Positions 35,086 to 43,540 of a stretch of DNA of 64,000 bases are shown one piece after another. Each line of letters opens with the position of its first letter. Position 1 is the first letter of the stretch. The notes below the pieces were generated by a model. It saw only the letters and a program-made list of their open reading frames with translations. It had not been told where the DNA came from and ran no database searches. This stretch comes from PALSA-610 sp038239145. GTDB taxonomy: Bacteria > Actinomycetota > Acidimicrobiia > IMCC26256 > PALSA-610. Location of the stretch: NCBI GenBank assembly GCA_038239145.1, contig JBBSFB010000005.1:1-64000 (forward strand), given 5' to 3'. The translations under genes were made by a program, and so were the position numbers.

Positions 35086-36498
35086 ATGCGAGGGATCATC
35101 AGCGCCGGCGGCTACGTGCCGTTCCGGCGCCTTCAACGAGCCGAGATCGCCAAGACCTTCGGGAGCGGTGGCGGCAAGGGAACCCGTTCGGTCGCGTCCT
35201 ACGACGAGGACACCACCACGATGGGAGTCGAGGCCGCCCGCCTCGCGCTGCGCAGCGCGCCGGAAGGCATCGCGCCCGACGCGCTGTGGTTCTCGACCGC
35301 GTCGCCTGCGTATCTCGACAAGAACAACGCGTCGACGGTGCACGCGGCGTTGCGTCTCGACACCGACGTCGCCGCCTTCGACTTCGGTGGCGCGCTGCGG
35401 TCGGGTGTCGGTGCGCTGCGGACGGCGCTCGAAGGCGCGTCGAACACGGTGCTCCTCGTCACCTCCGACCAACGCGGCGGGCTCCCGACGAGTGGCGACG
35501 AGTCGGCCACCGGCGACGGCGCGGGCGCGCTTCTCGTCGGCGACGATTCGAAGGGCCCCGTCATCGCCGAATACCTCGGTGGCGCGAGCACGACGGAAGA
35601 GTTCATCGAGCGGTGGCGCACGCCGGGATCGACGCGATCGCGGGCGTGGGAAGAGCGCTTCGGCGAAGTGAAGTACGGCCCGCTCGTCGACCAGGCCTGG
35701 AATGCAGCCCTGAAATCGGCCGAGCTCGCCCCCGAGAAGGTCTCGAAGGTCATCGTCACCGGCATGCACGCGAGGGCGGCCCGCTCGATCGGCGCCAAGC
35801 TCGGCACCGCCAAGGAAGCCCTCGCCGACGACCGCTCGACCACGGTCGGCAACACCGGCAGCGCGCACGCGGCACTGCTGCTCGCCGACACGCTCGAGTC
35901 GGCCGCTCCCGGCCGAGTGATCGCGCTCGTCGTGCTCGCCGACGGCGCCGACGTGATGCTGTTTCGCACCACCGACGCGATCACGGCGTACGCGCCGGCC
36001 CGCACGGTCGCGTCGCAGATCGAGGGCGCGTCCGACCTCCCGTACGGCAAATTCCTCGGGTGGCGGGGAGAGGCGAAGCTCGAACCGCCGCGTCGGCCCG
36101 AGCCCGACCGCATTTCCGCGTCGGTGTCGGGACGGACCGAGGAGTGGAAGTACGCGTTCGTCGGGTCCCGCGACCGCAGCAGTGGCGAGTTGCACATGCC
36201 CCCCGCACGCGTCTCACGCGTCGGCGACACCGTCGACGACATGGCGCCCGCGCCAATGTCCGACGCGCAGGGAACGATCGCCCTGCTCACCATCGACCGG
36301 ATCGCCTACTCCCCCAGCCCGCCGGTCGCGTTCGCGGTCGTCGACTGGGACGGTGGCGGCCGGCTCCCGGTCGAACTCACCGACGTCGACGCGGCGACCC
36401 TCAAGATGGGCGACCGTGTCGAGATGACGTTCCGCAAGCTGTTCACGTCGGACGAGATCCACAACTACTTCTGGAAAGCACGCCCCGTAAGGGGTTAA
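35086..36498 (+). CDS. Cysteine-free HMG-CoA-synthase-like protein fused to DUF35/OB-fold
   Basis: A 470-residue protein. Residues 1-310 follow the HMG-CoA synthase/thiolase fold: MRGIISAGGYVPFRRL, TTTMGVEAARLAL, FDFGGALRSGVGALRTAL and DRSTTVGNTGSAHAALLLAD. The catalytic Cys expected in the GGALRSG segment is replaced; there is no cysteine anywhere in the protein. Residues about 340-470 resemble DUF35 with the OB-fold part (LLTIDRIAYSPSPPVAFAVVD) but without the Cys4 zinc ribbon. It likely binds CoA esters rather than condensing them, as a partner of the SCP2-type thiolase 11 bases downstream. ATG 35086 starts a rightward operon. Confidence 0.78.
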   Translation: MRGIISAGGYVPFRRLQRAEIAKTFGSGGGKGTRSVASYDEDTTTMGVEAARLALRSAPEGIAPDALWFSTASPAYLDKNNASTVHAALRLDTDVAAFDFGGALRSGVGALRTALEGASNTVLLVTSDQRGGLPTSGDESATGDGAGALLVGDDSKGPVIAEYLGGASTTEEFIERWRTPGSTRSRAWEERFGEVKYGPLVDQAWNAALKSAELAPEKVSKVIVTGMHARAARSIGAKLGTAKEALADDRSTTVGNTGSAHAALLLADTLESAAPGRVIALVVLADGADVMLFRTTDAITAYAPARTVASQIEGASDLPYGKFLGWRGEAKLEPPRRPEPDRISASVSGRTEEWKYAFVGSRDRSSGELHMPPARVSRVGDTVDDMAPAPMSDAQGTIALLTIDRIAYSPSPPVAFAVVDWDGGGRLPVELTDVDAATLKMGDRVEMTFRKLFTSDEIHNYFWKARPVRG

Positions 36499-36509
36499 GG
36501 AGCATCGCC

Positions 36510-37706
36510 ATGGGTTCGCACGGAATCAAAGACCGGGTCGCCATCGTCGGCATGGGTTGCACGCCCTTCGGTGAGCACTGGAACAAGGGCACCGACGACC
36601 TGCTCATCGACGCGTCGGAGGCGACGTTCGCGTCGGCCGGGATCAAGAAGGAAGACGTCGACGCGTACTGGCTCGGCACGGCGATGTCGGGCATGAGCGG
36701 CATGGCTCTCGCGCGTCCGTTGCAGCTGCACGACAAGCCGGTGACGCACGTCGAGAACTTCTGCGCAACCGCGTCGGAAGCGCTGCGCAACGCTGCGTAC
36801 TCCGTCGCGAGTGGCGCGTACGACGTCGCGATGGCCATCGGCGTCGAGAAAGTCAAGGACAGCGGCTACCAGGGGCTCGTCGGTGCGGCCAAGACACCGA
36901 CCGACGGCACCGGTCGCACGCTCACCGCGGCCGCGATGTTCGCGATGTGCTCGCCCGGCTACGGCAAGAAGTACGGCCTCGACGACGACCAGATGCGCGA
37001 GGTGCTCGCCCGCATCGCGCAGAAGAACCACTACAACGGTGCCCGCAATCCGCGTGCGCAGTTCCGCAAAGAGATCTCGATGGAGACCATCGTCAACGCG
37101 CCGCTCATGGCCGGCGGACTCGGCGTGTACGACTGCTCGGGTGTCGCCGACGGTTCGGCCGGGGCGATCATCGTGCGGGCGGAGGACGCGCTCGAGTACA
37201 CCGACAAGCCGATCTACATCAAGGCGCTCTCGCTCGTCGCCGGCAACTGCTCGGGGAACGCCGACCCGGAGTACGACTACACGACGTTCCCGGAAATCGC
37301 GGCGACCGGCCGCGACGCGTACGCGCAGGCGGGCATCACGAATCCGCGCGAGCAGCTCGCGATGGCCGAGGTGCACGACTGCTTCACCACGGCCGAGCTC
37401 CTGATCTACGAAGACCTCCAGTTCGCCGAGCGCGGCACTGCGTGGAAGGAAGTGCTCGACGGCACGTTCGAGCTCGAAGGCGCGTTGCCGGTCAACCCCG
37501 ACGGCGGCCTGAAGAGCTTCGGCCACCCGGTCGGCGCATCGGGTCTGCGCATGGTGTTCGAGGCATGGCTGCAGCTGCGGGGCGAGGCTCCGCCGGAGCG
37601 CACGATCGCGCACGCGGATCGCGGTCTCGCCCTCACCCACAACCTGGGCGGCTACCCGGGCGAGATGGTCTCCTTCGTGTCGATCGTCGGCAACGAGCTC
37701 GGCTAA
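36510..37706 (+). CDS. SCP2-type thiolase / acyl-CoA aldolase-like protein
   Basis: A 398-residue thiolase-fold enzyme. Nucleophile Cys is in VENFCATASEALRNA, His in AEVHDCFTTAELL and a second His in KSFGHPVGASGLRM; the second catalytic Cys of true thiolases is missing at the C-terminus, which reads LTHNLGGYPGEMVSFV. Related SCP2-type proteins such as Ltp2 act as retro-aldolases in sterol side-chain breakdown and need a DUF35 partner, here encoded just upstream. AAGGAG at 36497-36502 sets the ATG. A hairpin follows the stop at 37707. Confidence 0.85.
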   Translation: MGSHGIKDRVAIVGMGCTPFGEHWNKGTDDLLIDASEATFASAGIKKEDVDAYWLGTAMSGMSGMALARPLQLHDKPVTHVENFCATASEALRNAAYSVASGAYDVAMAIGVEKVKDSGYQGLVGAAKTPTDGTGRTLTAAAMFAMCSPGYGKKYGLDDDQMREVLARIAQKNHYNGARNPRAQFRKEISMETIVNAPLMAGGLGVYDCSGVADGSAGAIIVRAEDALEYTDKPIYIKALSLVAGNCSGNADPEYDYTTFPEIAATGRDAYAQAGITNPREQLAMAEVHDCFTTAELLIYEDLQFAERGTAWKEVLDGTFELEGALPVNPDGGLKSFGHPVGASGLRMVFEAWLQLRGEAPPERTIAHADRGLALTHNLGGYPGEMVSFVSIVGNELG

Positions 37707-37731
37707 GACGGCCGGTCTGGGCCGGACCGTC
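37707..37731 (+). terminator. Hairpin directly after thiolase stop
   Basis: GACGG-CCGG, a 6-base loop, then CCGG-a-CCGTC form a 9-bp stem with one bulged base starting at the first base after TAA. No T run follows, so it is a hairpin-only terminator at best. Confidence 0.45.
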
Positions 37732-37755
37732 TCACCGCTCGGGCATGATGCGGCC

Positions 37756-40671
37756 GTGGCCGAAGCTCCCGACGTCGACGTACCGAACCCTGACGTGACG
37801 CCCCCCCTCGGACGGGGTGTGATCGTGGGTTCGGGCGCAGCCGCGCCCGACGGTTGGGCCGGCGCGGATCGCGTCGTGATCGACGACGACGCGTTGCGCG
37901 ATCCCTCCATTGCGCTCGACGCGCTGCACCGGCACTGGTCGCAGCGGGTGCCGGTGGTCGTCGAGTTGCAGAGCTCCGCCGACGAGCTGCGCGAGCCCGA
38001 GACGGAGCCCGGTCGGGCGCCGTACGCGTTGTCTCCGCGGTTCGAGTTCGCGCGGGAGCGGCTCTACTTCCTCGCCCGCGCCAACAACTACGACGACCGG
38101 GTCGGGCGCATGGTGTGGGGGCCGACGGTCGAGGCGCGGCGGCTCGGGGCGGTGGTCGCGGGCGTAGCCGATGTGGAGTTGGGCGACGGAACCCCGGCGT
38201 GGTGCGACGGCGGCCCGAGGGCGGGCGTCACCGCGGTTCCCGCGGGTCACGTGCTGATCCACCGCAACAACCTCGAACAACGCGTCCTCGAACCGGATCG
38301 ACCGGTCACGAGTCACGCCGAGCTGGCGGCCGATCAGCTCGCGGCCGTCGTGCACGACGCGGGCGCGGCGCGCGTGATCGCCCCCGCCGGCTCGGGCAAG
38401 ACCCGCGTACTGACCGAGCGGTTCCGGCTGCTCGTCGACCGCGGCTGGAGCCCGGCCTCGATGACCGCGGTCGCCTACAACGTGCGGGCCAAGGACACGA
38501 TGCGCGACCGCCTGGTCGACATGCCCGAAGGCGCGCGCCGTCGGGTGCGCACCTTGCACGCGCTCGGCAACGACGTGCTCGGACGCGCGGCCGGGAACAG
38601 CACGCTGATCGACGAGTGGGAGATGCGGCGACGCATCGAAGCACTGGTGCCGGTGAAACCGCGAGCCAACACCGACATGTACGCGCCGTACCTCGAAGCG
38701 TTGAGCGAGGTCCGGCTCGGGCTCGTCGACCCGAACGTGGTGGAAGCCCAGCGCGACGACGTCGCCGGCTTCGGCGCGATGTTCGAGGAGTACCGCGACA
38801 AGCTGCACGCCGATCGAGCGATCGACCACGACGAGCAGATCTACGGGGCGATCGAGGTGCTGTTGCGCGTGCCCGACGTCAGACGCGCGTTCCAGCGCGA
38901 GGCCCGGCACCTCCTCGTCGACGAGTTCCAAGATCTGACTCCCGCGCAACTGTTGCTACTGCGACTCGTCGCCGCGCCCGCGTACGACGTCTTCGGTGTC
39001 GGCGACGACGACCAGGTGATCTACGGCTACGCGGGTGCCGACCCCGAGTTCCTCATCAACTACGACCGCTACTTTCCCGGCGGTACCCATCACGCCCTGG
39101 CCACGAACTACCGCTGCCCGCCGGCGGTCGTCGCCGCCACCCGCAATCTGCTCTCGTATAACCGGCGCCGCATCGAAAAGGAGATCGTGGCGGCGAAGAC
39201 CCATGTCGGCGCCTGCGCCGAGGCGCTGACCGTTTTGGCTGTCGCACCCGAGCGGGTCGCGCAGTCCGCGGTCGAGCAGGTCTCCGCGTGGCTCGCGCAG
39301 GGCGCGCAGCCGCCCGACATCGCGGTGTTGAGTCGGGTGAACGCGGTGCTACTCCCGGCCCAGTTGCTGCTCGGCGAAGCAGGCGTTCCGTGTTGGACTC
39401 CGGTGAGTGTCGCCGTACTCAATCGCACGGGGACCCGCACCGCGCTCGCGTATCTCCGGCTCGCGCTGGCTGCGGGCAACAACAGCGGTCTCGCGGGGAC
39501 CGACCTCGCGCTCGCGGCCCGGCGCCCGAGTCGGTCTCTGCGACGCGAGCTGCTGCAACGACTCGAGCGCAAGCGCCAGTTCACCCTGGTGCAGCTGCGG
39601 CGGGAGTCCGACGCGCTGACGGGCGCGGCCGTGGCGAAATTCGATGTGTTCTGTGACGACCTCGAAGGACTGGGCGAGGCGTTCGACTCGGGGGCCACCA
39701 CCGATCAACTACTCACACGCATCCGCGACGACGTCGGGCTTGGCGCCGCGCTCGCCACGCTGGACCTCTCGGGCAAAGCGCCCGACGCGAGTCACCGCGA
39801 TGATCTCAACGCACTGATCGCGGTCGCGACGTTCGAGCCCGATCCCGCGTCGTTCGAACCCTGGTTGCGCACCCGGCTGCGCGCGCCGAACGAGCGGGCG
39901 GCAAGCGACGGCGTCGCGCTGTCGACTGTGCACCGGGTAAAAGGCATGGAGTGGCCCTACGTCGTGGTCCTCGGGGCACACGACGGGCTGATGCCCCACG
40001 CGCTTGCCGACGACGTCGAGGAGGAGCGCCGGATCTTCCATGTCGCTATCACCCGGGGGGACACCGCGGTGCAGGTGATCGCAGACGTCACCGCCCGGCG
40101 CCCATTCCTCGACGAGTTGCTCTCCCCCGCTCCGCCTGAAGCCGAGCGGCCGGTGCGCGGCGCGAGCGCGGGTGCGACGGCGAGCGCGTTGCACCCCCGG
40201 GCCGCCGCGTCGAACCGGGGCCGCAACACGATCGATGCCGAGGTCGGGCTCGCGGTGAGCTTCGCGGGGTCGAGCGGCTCGCTGGTCGAGTTGCGGGTCG
40301 ACGCCGCGGTGTTGGAGGAGCCGGGCGGGACCCGGATCGTCATTCCGTACGGAGAACGGGTCGAGCTCGACGGGCGGCGGGCGCAGCTGGTGCGGGGGCG
40401 ATCGGCCGAGGTCACCCACGCGTCGCCGCGTGTGGTCGAAGCGCTGAAGGCGTGGCGCAAGCAGCGGGCCGCCGGCGACCACGTTCCGGCATACATCGTG
40501 TTGAGCGACGCGTACCTCGAAGGCATCGCCGACAGCCGGCCCGAGTCTCTGGCCGACCTGGCCCGCTGCCCGGGGATCGGGCCGACCAAGCTCGAGCGCT
40601 ACGGCGACGAGATCGTCGCGGTCATCGCCGACACTCCCGCCGACACTGGCGCCGACACGTGCGCCGACTAA
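37756..40671 (+). CDS. UvrD/Rep-like ATP-dependent DNA helicase with C-terminal HRDC domain
   Basis: A 971-residue superfamily 1A helicase. After an N-terminal region of about 190 residues not typical of UvrD, the motor shows HAELAADQLAAVV (Q-motif region), Walker A APAGSGKTR near 210, Walker B LLVDEFQDLTPAQ near 386, GDDDQVIYGYAGA, NYRCPPAV, and the late motifs STVHRVKGMEWPYVVV and FHVAITRGD. Near 895-965 is an HRDC domain (AYIVLSDAYLEGIADSRPES, CPGIGPTKLERYG). Actinobacterial UvrD2 has a similar helicase-HRDC layout. GTG 37756 is the start. It acts in DNA repair or recombination. Confidence 0.85.
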   Translation: MAEAPDVDVPNPDVTPPLGRGVIVGSGAAAPDGWAGADRVVIDDDALRDPSIALDALHRHWSQRVPVVVELQSSADELREPETEPGRAPYALSPRFEFARERLYFLARANNYDDRVGRMVWGPTVEARRLGAVVAGVADVELGDGTPAWCDGGPRAGVTAVPAGHVLIHRNNLEQRVLEPDRPVTSHAELAADQLAAVVHDAGAARVIAPAGSGKTRVLTERFRLLVDRGWSPASMTAVAYNVRAKDTMRDRLVDMPEGARRRVRTLHALGNDVLGRAAGNSTLIDEWEMRRRIEALVPVKPRANTDMYAPYLEALSEVRLGLVDPNVVEAQRDDVAGFGAMFEEYRDKLHADRAIDHDEQIYGAIEVLLRVPDVRRAFQREARHLLVDEFQDLTPAQLLLLRLVAAPAYDVFGVGDDDQVIYGYAGADPEFLINYDRYFPGGTHHALATNYRCPPAVVAATRNLLSYNRRRIEKEIVAAKTHVGACAEALTVLAVAPERVAQSAVEQVSAWLAQGAQPPDIAVLSRVNAVLLPAQLLLGEAGVPCWTPVSVAVLNRTGTRTALAYLRLALAAGNNSGLAGTDLALAARRPSRSLRRELLQRLERKRQFTLVQLRRESDALTGAAVAKFDVFCDDLEGLGEAFDSGATTDQLLTRIRDDVGLGAALATLDLSGKAPDASHRDDLNALIAVATFEPDPASFEPWLRTRLRAPNERAASDGVALSTVHRVKGMEWPYVVVLGAHDGLMPHALADDVEEERRIFHVAITRGDTAVQVIADVTARRPFLDELLSPAPPEAERPVRGASAGATASALHPRAAASNRGRNTIDAEVGLAVSFAGSSGSLVELRVDAAVLEEPGGTRIVIPYGERVELDGRRAQLVRGRSAEVTHASPRVVEALKAWRKQRAAGDHVPAYIVLSDAYLEGIADSRPESLADLARCPGIGPTKLERYGDEIVAVIADTPADTGADTCAD

Positions 40672-41138
40672 GCGGAGGTCTTCTCCGCCGCCGCCGCGAG
40701 CCGGTCGAGCGTCGCCTCCATGCCGGCACGGTTGTGACTCGCGCGATCGGTGACTCCGCTGATGCGGGTGCTGATGAACGCCGCGACCGCACCTCGGTGA
40801 TCGTTCCACGTCTCGGTGACCCGGCACCGGGCATCATCGATCACGTCGATGCGGTAATCCCAGCGCGCCACGCTGATCGGGCCCGCCTTCACGACGAAGC
40901 CGAACGATTTCCCCGGTTCGGCATCGACGACGACGGAGTCGGTCTTCCATTTCTTGTTGCCGTTCGCGTTGGTGCCCCGAAAGCGCGCGCCCACCTCGGG
41001 CCCACTGCTGCCCTTGATCCACTCACACCCGACGTTCTCCGGTGAGAATTCGCACATGCGCGTCACGTCGGAGACCAGCGCCCACACCACGGCGGCCGGG
41101 GCCCCGATAGTTCTTTCCGCTACGACACTTTCGCCCAT
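40668..41138 (-). CDS. SRPBCC (polyketide cyclase/START-like) family protein
   Basis: A 156-residue small-ligand-binding fold: SVVAERTIGAPAAVVWALVSD at the N-terminus, VGARFRGTNANGNKKW, and RIDVIDDARCRVTETWNDH, ending in a long helix. Such proteins bind hydrophobic ligands in a helix-grip pocket; many act on lipids. ATG 41138 is chosen; TATAAC lies 8 bases upstream on the coding strand, hinting at a short leader. The stop overlaps the convergent helicase gene by 4 bases. Function unknown. Confidence 0.8.
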   Translation of the reverse strand: MGESVVAERTIGAPAAVVWALVSDVTRMCEFSPENVGCEWIKGSSGPEVGARFRGTNANGNKKWKTDSVVVDAEPGKSFGFVVKAGPISVARWDYRIDVIDDARCRVTETWNDHRGAVAAFISTRISGVTDRASHNRAGMEATLDRLAAAAEKTSA

Positions 41139-41244
41139 TCGCGAGACGTTATACGGTCGAATACCCGACCCGCTTGCGTCGACCTGTTCCGGCGGATCAT
41201 CGTTCGGTGCACGCTTTCTCCGACCGTCCTTCAGAGAGGCTCCC

Positions 41245-41730
41245 ATGCCGTACCCCCGCGACGAGATCGAAGCCGCCGTCGAGCGTTACGTAGAAGTCCG
41301 CAAGGTGATCGACGACGGCGGAGCGACGTGGAGCGCGCTCGCCCAGTTCTTTACCGACGACGCGGTGTTCATCGATCCGGCGTGGGGCCGGGTGGAAGGC
41401 ATCGAGGAGATGAAGGCCACCGTGTTCGGCGACGCGATGGTTGGGCTTGAGGAATGGACGTTCCCGGTCGAGTTCTACGCGATCGAGGGCGACAACGTGC
41501 TCATCAAGTGGAAGCAAGTGCTGCCAGGCCGGCGCACCAACGGCCGGGCCTGGGAGCAGTCGGGGGTCTCGACGCTGATCTATGCGGGCGACGGGAAGTT
41601 CCGGTACGAAGAAGATCTTCTCAACATGGTGCACGTGCTGGAAGACATGCGCGAGAGCAAGTGCAAGGTCCCGGAGGTCGCGATGCCGCCGAAGCACCCG
41701 AACCGCGACTTCTCCCGACCGAACGGCTGA
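41245..41730 (+). CDS. SnoaL-like/NTF2-fold protein
   Basis: A 161-residue NTF2-like protein: IEAAVERYVEVRKVIDDGG, FFTDDAVFIDPAWGRVEG (typical SnoaL DDA-V segment) and FYAIEGDNVLIKWKQVLPG. The pocket may bind a steroid- or polyketide-sized ligand. GAGAGG upstream supports ATG 41245. The next gene, of the same fold, begins 4 bases after the stop, so the two are co-transcribed and could form a heterodimer. Confidence 0.82.
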   Translation: MPYPRDEIEAAVERYVEVRKVIDDGGATWSALAQFFTDDAVFIDPAWGRVEGIEEMKATVFGDAMVGLEEWTFPVEFYAIEGDNVLIKWKQVLPGRRTNGRAWEQSGVSTLIYAGDGKFRYEEDLLNMVHVLEDMRESKCKVPEVAMPPKHPNRDFSRPNG

Positions 41731-42790
41731 GCGCGTGGACGACCCGTTGCAAGACACGGTTGACTACGTCGCGATCACCCGGCTGCAGAACGCGTACGCC
41801 GACGCGGTGACTCGGCGCGCGTGGGCGGAGTTCGGCGACATGTTCCTTGCGAACGCGCCCGTGCGCGTCGACACGGTGACGAACGCCGTGCTCTCGTTTA
41901 CCGGACCGCAGGAGATCGGTGACTTCATCGGCGCCGCGGTGGAACGCTTCGAGTTTTTCGAGTTCGTGCCGTTGAGCACACGGGTCGCGCTGCGGGCCGG
42001 CGGGAACGCGGATCGGGCGACGGCACGCCTCTACATCTGCGAGCTGCGCCAAGATTCCGCTTCCGGGCACGCAACGCAGGCGTTCGGGCTGTACCAGGAC
42101 GACTACCGCCGGGTCGACGGGAAATGGTGGTTCGCCGAGCGGGCGTACCAGTCCTTGGCTCGCAGCGGGCGGGGGGAAGTCTTTCCGTTCCCCGCGGAAG
42201 CCTTCTCGGTATGAAGCGGGCGGCCCCGGTCCCGCCGATGCCGCAGGCTTGACCCCCATCCGGTCCAGCCGGCGCCGCGTCCCCGGGTTGAGCTGGTCGA
42301 TCGTGTAGATGCCTCGTACGACCCGGCGAGCCCGGCCTTTTTCCGTCTCGTAGCCCAGGGCGTCGCCGAGACGCTTCACCGGATGCCGAGAGGCGATCGC
42401 GTATCCGTTGAGATGCAGTTCCCGATGGAGCTCGACGAGCGGCATCGGCCTCTCGTTGCGCAGCAGGATCGCAAGGACCGCCGACCGGAGCTCCTTGCCC
42501 TCGAGCGGGTACGCATTCGGGGCTTCGGGCGGTATCGGGGGCGGGCCGCCTCGCCGCGTGATCCGAAACCCGCGGACAATGTCCTTCGGATCGACGCGGG
42601 GCCACATCACGATGCGCATCTCCGCCAGCCGGGTACGCACATCGGCCAACCTGATCGAAAGGGCCCGCTGCTCGTCGTCGAGTGCGGTCGCTTCGTCGAA
42701 GAGGGCGTTGGATTCCGCGAGGAGGGCGGCATAGCCCTCCGGTCCGTGCGCCGGACGACGGTAACGATTGGGATAGCGAATGACAGGCAC
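41621..42790 (-). CDS. Coiled-coil plus winged-helix-like protein with frame extending antisense into the SnoaL-like gene
   Basis: GTG 42790, preceded by GGGAG, starts MPVIRYPNRYRRPAHGPEG, followed by a helical segment with heptad-like pattern (LFDEATALDDEQRALSIRLA, VRTRLAEMR) and, at about residues 98-165, a winged-helix-like domain: LRSAVLAILLRNERPMPLV, LHRELHLNGYAIASRHPV, GYETEKGRARRVVRGIYTI. Sensible protein ends near RMGVKPAAS (about 42240). The frame then stays open for 200 codons opposite the SnoaL-like gene with no domain. The natural stop was probably lost, or the tail is real. DNA-binding is inference. Confidence 0.5.
   Translation of the reverse strand: MPVIRYPNRYRRPAHGPEGYAALLAESNALFDEATALDDEQRALSIRLADVRTRLAEMRIVMWPRVDPKDIVRGFRITRRGGPPPIPPEAPNAYPLEGKELRSAVLAILLRNERPMPLVELHRELHLNGYAIASRHPVKRLGDALGYETEKGRARRVVRGIYTIDQLNPGTRRRLDRMGVKPAASAGPGPPASYREGFRGERKDFPPPAASQGLVRPLGEPPFPVDPAVVVLVQPERLRCVPGSGILAQLADVEACRRPIRVPAGPQRDPCAQRHELEKLEAFHRGADEVTDLLRSGKREHGVRHRVDAHGRVRKEHVAELRPRAPSHRVGVRVLQPGDRDVVNRVLQRVVHALSRSVGRSRGSGASAASRPPGPCTCSRACLPARAPC
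41735..42214 (+). CDS. SnoaL-like/NTF2-fold protein
   Basis: A 159-residue NTF2-like protein starting VDDPLQDTVDYVAITRLQNA, with RRAWAEFGDMFLANAPVRVD, TGPQEIGDFIGAAV and YRRVDGKWWFAERAYQSL, the usual final strand motif of SnoaL-like proteins. GTG 41735 lies 4 bases after the preceding SnoaL-like gene. Members act as cyclases, isomerases or ligand binders; no catalytic set is recognisable here. The opposite strand of this gene is also an open frame belonging to the next entry. Confidence 0.78.
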   Translation: MDDPLQDTVDYVAITRLQNAYADAVTRRAWAEFGDMFLANAPVRVDTVTNAVLSFTGPQEIGDFIGAAVERFEFFEFVPLSTRVALRAGGNADRATARLYICELRQDSASGHATQAFGLYQDDYRRVDGKWWFAERAYQSLARSGRGEVFPFPAEAFSV

Positions 42791-43540
42791 TGGGGCTCCC
42801 GCGGCCGAGCACAAGCGATCGGGGGAAGCGCGTCAATCAGGACCGTACCGGCCCGCTGCGCCACCCACCCCAAAACCCGTGTTGACGATTCTCGCGACGA
42901 ATCGCCAACACGGAGTGGGCCGCAACTCGGCCAAGGCTCAGCGATTCTCGCGACGAATCGTCAACACGGATTCCGCGCGGGCGCAGTCCGAGCTCAACCG
43001 GACGCGCAGAGGGCGAAGAATTCCTGTCGGGCCCGGGATCGGTGCGCAGGACGACACTCACCCGAGCCGTCAGCGTCCGACTCCGGTTACTGCGGACACC
43101 CGGGATCGACGTGAGCGGCGTCGACGACACCAGGTCGTCGGTCGGAACTCCCAGGGAGTCAGCAACTCCGACAACCTCCGGCACCGGCGATCTCGCGTCG
43201 TGTTGGCCCGGCTGCACGTCTGCTCGAGCTCGCGCCATACCGGGGGCTGTGTCACCTGCCGTCTCCACGTTGAACCCGTTGTCGAAGACGAGACTCCCGT
43301 CCGTACGTCGCTCCTCGACTCACGAGGCCCGCGGTCACGCCCGACGGTGGTGGACGGAGCGACGCCCGCCTCCTCGCGGAGCGCGGCTACTCGCCCACGA
43401 CCTCGTCTGCGGCCTCGACCTCGCGCTGCTCGATCGTCGTCTCGTCACCTGTTCGTAACAAACATCGTGCATGATCGCAGTTGCAGCGCGTGCCCGCATC
43501 TGCGAGCGTGCCCGCAACCCAGCCGCGCACAGGAGACTCG
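42791..43540. other. Gene-poor 750-base stretch
   Basis: Several short frames are open here on both strands, but none has a start, binding site or recognisable domain, and their amino acid make-up (Arg/Ser/Pro-rich) is that of chance GC-rich frames. It holds the repeated palindrome at 42879-42970 and, at its right end, the promoter region of the polyamine operon. No RNA gene was recognised. It may be the remnant of a lost gene. Confidence 0.55.
42879..42970. repeat. Two copies of a palindromic 29-bp repeat
   Basis: The unit starting CGATTC-TCGCGAC-GAATCG and ending CAACACGGA occurs at 42886-42914 and 42942-42970 with one mismatch. The first copy extends to a 33-base hairpin (42879-42911) with outer arms GTGTTG and CAACAC and a single mismatch. 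It resembles a REP-like intergenic element. Confidence 0.6.

Noticed and set aside
42879..42970. Insertion sequence ends
   Set aside because: The copies are direct, 56 bases apart, with no transposase or target duplication between or around them.
42791..43540. Short frames on both strands in the gene-poor stretch, such as 42837-43268 leftward
   Set aside because: No binding site, no domain and low-complexity composition; treated as non-coding.
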